Below are positions 6,425-9,574 of a stretch of DNA of 9,574 nucleotides, piece after piece. Position 1 is the first letter of the stretch, and each line of letters begins with the position of its first letter. Under the pieces are notes generated by a model. It was not told the origin of the DNA. It ran no database searches and saw nothing but the letters and a program-made list of their open reading frames with translations. Source of the stretch: an uncultured Bacilli bacterium (GTDB lineage: Bacteria; Bacillota_I; Bacilli_A; RF39; UBA660); contig CAJTXY010000041.1 in NCBI GenBank assembly GCA_910583685.1, positions 1 through 9,574 of the forward strand, given 5' to 3'. The translations under genes were made by a program, and so were the position numbers.

Positions 6425-6453
6425 ATACGTAAAGCAAAACTTTACGTATTTTT
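6425..6453 (+). terminator. Rho-independent terminator of the lemA/DUF2207 unit
   Basis: ATACGTAAAG (6425-6434) pairs perfectly with CTTTACGTAT (6440-6449) around the loop CAAAA and is followed by a T tract to 6453. It lies 57 bases after the DUF2207 stop codon. Confidence 0.85.
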
Positions 6454-6469
6454 ATATTTATTGTAAAAT
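6441..6469 (+). promoter_or_regulatory. Candidate promoter of the metallopeptidase/trmD unit (proximal)
   Basis: TTTACG (6441-6446), which lies in the right arm of the terminator, and TAAAAT (6464-6469) are spaced by 17 bases. Matches to consensus are 4 of 6 and 5 of 6. The start would be near 6476, about ten bases before the ATG, giving an almost leaderless message. That fits the weak ribosome site of this gene. Confidence 0.3.
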
Positions 6470-6485
6470 ATAGTTGGTGATGTAG

Positions 6486-7124
6486 ATGTATTTGGTGATC
6501 AATGATATTTCGTACCCTGTAGAAATCGAAAAAAAGAAAACAACTAAAAATACCTATATTCGAGTCAAAAAGGATTTAACGATTTATGTAACGACTAATA
6601 CCTTTAGTAGCGATAAAAGTATTAAAAAATTACTTGAAGAAAGAAAAACTGCTATTTTGAAGATGATAGAGTCTCAGCAAGTTAAAAATATTAATAATAG
6701 TGATTTTCATTATCTGGGTAAGCGATATGAGATCGTTTATACCAATCAAAATAAGATTATTTTTGGGGAGCATAAAGTTTTTTTTAATAGGGAAGTTGAT
6801 ATTGATAAGTTCTATAAAAAGGAAGCGAAAAGAATATTTTTAGATCATTTAAACCAATTATATAATGATTTTACTTATGAGATTCCTTATCCTAGTCTGC
6901 GAGTGCGAAAAATGACATCTAGATGGGGTGTTTGTAATACGAAGTTAAAAGTGATCACTTTAAATTTGGAGCTTATGAAACGGGATCCTAAATACTTGGA
7001 TTATGTGATTGTTCATGAACTTTCTCATCTTATACATCCTAATCATTCTAGTGAGTTTTGGCATTTAGTAGAAGAAAATTGTCCTGATTATAAAAGAATA
7101 AGAAAAGAAATGAAAGCGTTTTAG
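6486..7124 (+). CDS. YgjP-type (DUF45) zinc metallopeptidase
   Basis: The 212-residue protein carries H-E-L-S-H (residues 177-181), the HExxH zinc site, with a third likely ligand His187 in H-P-N-H-S-S-E-F-W, matching the YgjP/DUF45 family. The family block S-R-W-G-V-C-N is at 145-151, just before it. The N-terminal half is beta-rich, as in relatives. There is no signal peptide, so it acts in the cytoplasm; its substrate is unknown and proteolysis is inferred from fold. The start is ATG 6486; upstream in-frame codons reach a TAG at once. The ribosome site is weak (GGTGA at 6476-6480). It heads a five-gene unit and is nine bases from the SpoU gene. No link to translation is known for the family, so the co-transcription is a clue only. 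Confidence 0.9.
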   Translation: MYLVINDISYPVEIEKKKTTKNTYIRVKKDLTIYVTTNTFSSDKSIKKLLEERKTAILKMIESQQVKNINNSDFHYLGKRYEIVYTNQNKIIFGEHKVFFNREVDIDKFYKKEAKRIFLDHLNQLYNDFTYEIPYPSLRVRKMTSRWGVCNTKLKVITLNLELMKRDPKYLDYVIVHELSHLIHPNHSSEFWHLVEENCPDYKRIRKEMKAF

Positions 7125-7133
7125 AGGTGGTCT

Positions 7134-7868
7134 ATGTTAATTACGAGTATTGATAATCCAAAGGTAAAGGAATATATTAAATTGCAACAGAAGAAGTATC
7201 GTGATCGATCTTCTAAGTTTATTGTAGAAGGAATGCATTTGGTGTTAGAAGCATATAAAAAGGGAATCGTAGAAGAAATTATTTTGGAACAAGACGAGGT
7301 AGTGCCATTAGATGTCCCAATCGTTTATACAACTGAGGAAGTGATTCATAAAATTTCTACACTGGATCATCCAGTTTCTATTTTAGCACTTTGTAAAAAA
7401 ATTCCAGAGAAAGATGAGTTGGGTAGTCGAGTATTGCTTTTAGATGACATACAAGATCCTGGTAATTTAGGAACTATTATTCGCAGTGCCGTTGCTTTTG
7501 ATATTGATACGATAGTGCTATCGTCCAAAACTGTCGATTTATATAACCCTAAAGTAGTAAGAGCAACGCAGGGAATGCTATTTCATATTAATATTGTCAG
7601 AAGAGATTTAGAGGATGTGATTCTGCAATTAAAAGAAGCAGAGATTCCTATTTATGGAACAAAGGTGGAATATGGGGCAGATGTTAGAGAAATTAGGGAT
7701 AATGATACTTATGCTTTGATAGTTGGAAATGAAGGCTCTGGGGTGCGAGATGAAATTAGTAATTTATGTGATCAAAATTTATTGATTGAAATGAACCATA
7801 ATGTTGAAAGTTTAAATGTAGGGGTTGCTACTAGCATTTTGCTTTATGAATTGAGGGGGAGACGTTAA
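7134..7868 (+). CDS. SpoU/TrmH family RNA 2'-O-methyltransferase (YsgA-like)
   Basis: The 244-residue protein has a small N-terminal substrate-binding domain (about 1-95, with S-K-F-I-V-E-G at 27-33) and a C-terminal SPOUT domain. The three knot motifs are visible: D-D-I-Q-D-P-G-N-L-G-T-I-I-R-S-A (104-119) with the conserved Asn and Arg, G-N-E-G-S-G (198-203), and E-S-L-N-V-G-V-A (225-232). It should methylate a ribose 2'-OH in rRNA or tRNA using S-adenosylmethionine; the exact nucleotide cannot be read from sequence. The size and N-domain fit YsgA of B. subtilis better than TrmL-type short forms. AGAGG lies before the ATG. The TAA stop overlaps the rimM start as TAATG, so the two are translationally coupled. 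Confidence 0.92.
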   Translation: MLITSIDNPKVKEYIKLQQKKYRDRSSKFIVEGMHLVLEAYKKGIVEEIILEQDEVVPLDVPIVYTTEEVIHKISTLDHPVSILALCKKIPEKDELGSRVLLLDDIQDPGNLGTIIRSAVAFDIDTIVLSSKTVDLYNPKVVRATQGMLFHINIVRRDLEDVILQLKEAEIPIYGTKVEYGADVREIRDNDTYALIVGNEGSGVRDEISNLCDQNLLIEMNHNVESLNVGVATSILLYELRGRR

Positions 7869-8353
7869 TGGACAATGTTTATATTGGAAAGATAGTTTCT
7901 ACTCATGGTATTAAAGGAGAAATTAGAATTATTTCTGAATTTCCTTTTAAAGAAAAAGCCTTTCAGGTTGGAAGTTTTATTATCATAGAAAATGAGCAGT
8001 ATAAAATTACTAGTTACCGAAAACATAAAAATTATGATATGATAACATTAGATCATTATACTAATATTAACGATGTTTTGTTTTTGATGAAAAAAGAGGT
8101 TTATAAGGAGAAAGAGACATTAAATTTAGCAGAAGATGAGGTCCTTGATAGTGAATTATTAGAGTATAAGGTCATTGATTCAGCTGGCGAGGAAGGTAGT
8201 GTTAAAGAGGTGTTTCTTGCTAGCCCTACTAATAAGATACTTCGAGTAGAGATCTATGAAAAAGAGTATTTAATTCCTTTTTCTTCGCCTTTTTTGAAAA
8301 AGATAGATTATCGAAAGAAGGAGATTATTGTTACTATAATAAAAGGAATGTGA
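7868..8353 (+). CDS. rimM: Ribosome maturation factor RimM
   Basis: The 161-residue length is near the usual 165-175. The N-terminal barrel opens with the RimM signature Y-I-G-K-I-V-S-T-H-G-I-K-G-E (residues 5-18), and the C-terminal PRC barrel ends with E-Y-L-I-P-F and a short beta hairpin. RimM binds ribosomal protein S19 and helps mature the 3' major (head) domain of the 30S subunit; this is known for the family. The ATG shares one base with the preceding stop codon and a GAGGGGGAG ribosome site lies within the end of the SpoU gene. trmD starts seven bases after the stop, the conserved rimM-trmD order. The usual upstream partner rpsP is missing here. Confidence 0.95.
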   Translation: MDNVYIGKIVSTHGIKGEIRIISEFPFKEKAFQVGSFIIIENEQYKITSYRKHKNYDMITLDHYTNINDVLFLMKKEVYKEKETLNLAEDEVLDSELLEYKVIDSAGEEGSVKEVFLASPTNKILRVEIYEKEYLIPFSSPFLKKIDYRKKEIIVTIIKGM

Positions 8354-8360
8354 TTGTTAT

Positions 8361-9029
8361 ATGAAGATAGATATTTTAACACTTTTCCCGGAAATGTTTG
8401 AACAAGTTTTTGAGCATTCTATTATAAAGAGAGCAAGAGAAGAGCATAAAGTAGAAATTAATCTAGTTGATTTTCGAAAATATTCTTTGGATCCGCATCA
8501 TAAAGTAGACGATACACCTTATGGTGGAGGGTGTGGAATGGTTCTTTCTTGTCAACCTATTTTTGATTGTATCGATGCTATTAAAACAGAAGAGAGTAAG
8601 GTGATTTTGTTAACGCCAGATGGTGTTTGCTATAAGCAAAGTATTGCCTATGATTTAAGTTATGAGAGGCATTTGATTTTTATCTGTGGTCATTATGAAG
8701 GCTTTGATGAACGAATCCGTAGTCTTGCTGATCTGGAACTTAGTATTGGGGATTATGTATTAACTGGTGGGGAGTATGCTAGTATGGTACTTGTTGATTC
8801 CATTGTTCGGTTAATTCCAGGAGTAATTAAGGAAGAATCACATAGAAATGAGTCTTTTAATGAAAATTTACTGGATTATCCTAATTATACAAAACCAAGA
8901 AATTTTCGAGGTATGGAAGTTCCAGAGGTTTTGGTAAGTGGTGATCATAAAAAGATAGAGGCTTATCGTAGAGAGGAAAGCTTAAGAAAAACTCAAAATA
9001 GACGTCCAGATTTATGGAATAAGGAGTGA
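8361..9029 (+). CDS. trmD: tRNA (guanine37-N1)-methyltransferase TrmD
   Basis: The 222-residue protein is a complete TrmD, near the short end of the family (about 220-250). Visible landmarks are the start M-K-I-D-I-L-T-L-F-P-E-M-F, D-D-T-P-Y-G-G-G-C-G-M (50-60), L-L-T-P (83-86), I-C-G-H-Y-E-G (108-114), the knot loop I-G-D-Y-V-L-T-G-G-E (129-138), and L-L-D-Y-P-N-Y-T-K-P with the catalytic aspartate at 172. It methylates G37 next to the anticodon, which prevents +1 frameshifting and is usually essential. No strong ribosome site is in the right place: AAGG is 14 bases upstream, so translation may be coupled to rimM. Its last codons AAG GAG form the ribosome site of the next gene. rplS, the usual next gene in Bacilli, is absent. 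Confidence 0.97.
   Translation: MKIDILTLFPEMFEQVFEHSIIKRAREEHKVEINLVDFRKYSLDPHHKVDDTPYGGGCGMVLSCQPIFDCIDAIKTEESKVILLTPDGVCYKQSIAYDLSYERHLIFICGHYEGFDERIRSLADLELSIGDYVLTGGEYASMVLVDSIVRLIPGVIKEESHRNESFNENLLDYPNYTKPRNFRGMEVPEVLVSGDHKKIEAYRREESLRKTQNRRPDLWNKE
9021..9026 (+). promoter_or_regulatory. Ribosome binding site inside the end of trmD that sets ATG 9035
   Basis: AAGGAG, made of the last two sense codons of trmD, stands eight bases before ATG 9035. The in-frame GTG at 9026 begins on the last base of this site and cannot be its target. Confidence 0.75.
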
Positions 9030-9034
9030 GGAAA

Positions 9035-9466
9035 ATGGGGTATAAGATTAAATGTAAAAAGAAAGTGGGAAGTGGTCATCTTTCAAATTTTGATGGGTAT
9101 CCTATGGCCTCGGGAAAGCATAAGTTTGTAATAGAGGGTATGGCAATAAAAAATATTTTAGTGATAGATAAAGCATTTGTTTCTAGTCTTGTTTCCAAAA
9201 AAGTAATGGCGAAATATGAAAAATTGATTAAGACATTGACTGAACTGCTAGTTTCTGATGATGAGACTGGGGTGTGTTTTCATGAGGCTTTGAATTTAAT
9301 TGAAAAATTTCGGTTAGAAATCAAAAATAAATATCGACATTATTTAAAGGAAAAAGAATTGAAAAAGATGGCCAATAAGCTTAAGACAATGCAACAGATT
9401 GCTGTACAAAAACAACTAGAGGTTACCTCTTTTGTTGCAGAGAGCTCTATGGGTAAATCAAGATAA
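9035..9466 (+). CDS. Hypothetical protein, last gene of the rimM-trmD unit
   Basis: I do not recognise this 143-residue protein. The N-terminal third is a small basic, probably beta-rich region (K-I-K-C-K-K-K-V-G-S-G-H, G-Y-P-M-A-S-G-K-H-K-F-V-I). It leads into a mostly helical remainder, with F-H-E-A-L-N-L-I-E-K-F in the middle and a likely coiled coil from about 90 to 125 (R-H-Y-L-K-E-K-E-L-K-K-M). There is no signal peptide or membrane helix, so it is cytoplasmic; the high lysine content would suit nucleic acid or ribosome contact, which is inference. It begins five bases after trmD and ends just before a strong terminator, in the place where rplS is normally found. It is not ribosomal protein L19: none of its landmarks are present. 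Confidence 0.85.
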   Translation: MGYKIKCKKKVGSGHLSNFDGYPMASGKHKFVIEGMAIKNILVIDKAFVSSLVSKKVMAKYEKLIKTLTELLVSDDETGVCFHEALNLIEKFRLEIKNKYRHYLKEKELKKMANKLKTMQQIAVQKQLEVTSFVAESSMGKSR

Positions 9467-9483
9467 GATACTAGTTTTATAAT

Positions 9484-9525
9484 AAAAAAATGTAGAGTTT
9501 TGATGACAAATCTTTACATTTTTTT
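9484..9525. terminator. Strong terminator at the end of the rimM-trmD unit, possibly bidirectional
   Basis: AAAAAAATGTAGAG (9484-9497) pairs with CTTTACATTTTTTT (9512-9525), 14 positions with one G-U pair, around a 14-base loop. The A tract on the left and T tract on the right let it work on either strand. The remaining bases to 9574 are AT-rich with stops in all minus-strand frames and hold no gene I can support. Confidence 0.85.
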
Positions 9526-9574
9526 CTTTATTGTAATTTCAACCGCACCATTTTATTTATATTTTAATTCTATA

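Noticed and set aside
9526..9574. End of a convergent minus-strand gene at the right edge
   Set aside because: All three minus-strand frames contain stop codons within this short stretch; only an eight-codon open frame remains.

Overview
The window is AT-rich DNA from a low-GC Gram-positive bacterium (Bacillota). It uses the standard code: three genes end in TGA and tryptophan is TGG, so it is not a Mycoplasma-type code. A small acid-soluble spore protein of the SspI family points to an endospore former or a lineage recently derived from one. Ribosome binding sites are mostly strong AGGAG types. The best guess is a member of the Bacilli, possibly a gut-associated lineage of the Erysipelotrichales or a relative of it, but the exact taxon is inference.

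Layout. (1) 1-1658: the 3' part of a large secreted or surface protein with tandem repeats, each carrying a conserved pair of cysteines, then an Ig-like domain and an unrecognised C-terminal domain; a terminator follows. (2) 1789-3425: a two-gene unit with a GNAT acetyltransferase and an unrecognised coiled-coil membrane protein. A palindrome lies in its leader. (3) 3442-3681, minus strand: sspI, converging on unit 2 through a shared bidirectional terminator. (4) 3870-6368: lemA and a DUF2207 membrane protein, with a terminator-like hairpin between them that probably lowers expression of the second gene. (5) 6486-9466: a tightly packed five-gene unit with a YgjP-type metallopeptidase, a SpoU/TrmH RNA methyltransferase, rimM, trmD and a conserved-looking gene of unknown function. 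It ends in a strong hairpin terminator.

How it fits together. Unit 5 is a ribosome and tRNA maturation operon: TrmD makes m1G37 in tRNA, RimM matures the 30S subunit, and the SpoU enzyme 2'-O-methylates an RNA. It lacks the rpsP and rplS genes that usually flank rimM-trmD in Bacilli. LemA and DUF2207 proteins are both membrane proteins of poorly known function and often occur together. No CRISPR array, prophage, insertion sequence, tRNA or rRNA was seen. No clearly new multi-gene system is proven. The best candidates for new biology are the coiled-coil membrane protein (2244-3425), the gene after trmD (9035-9466) and the cysteine-paired surface repeats.
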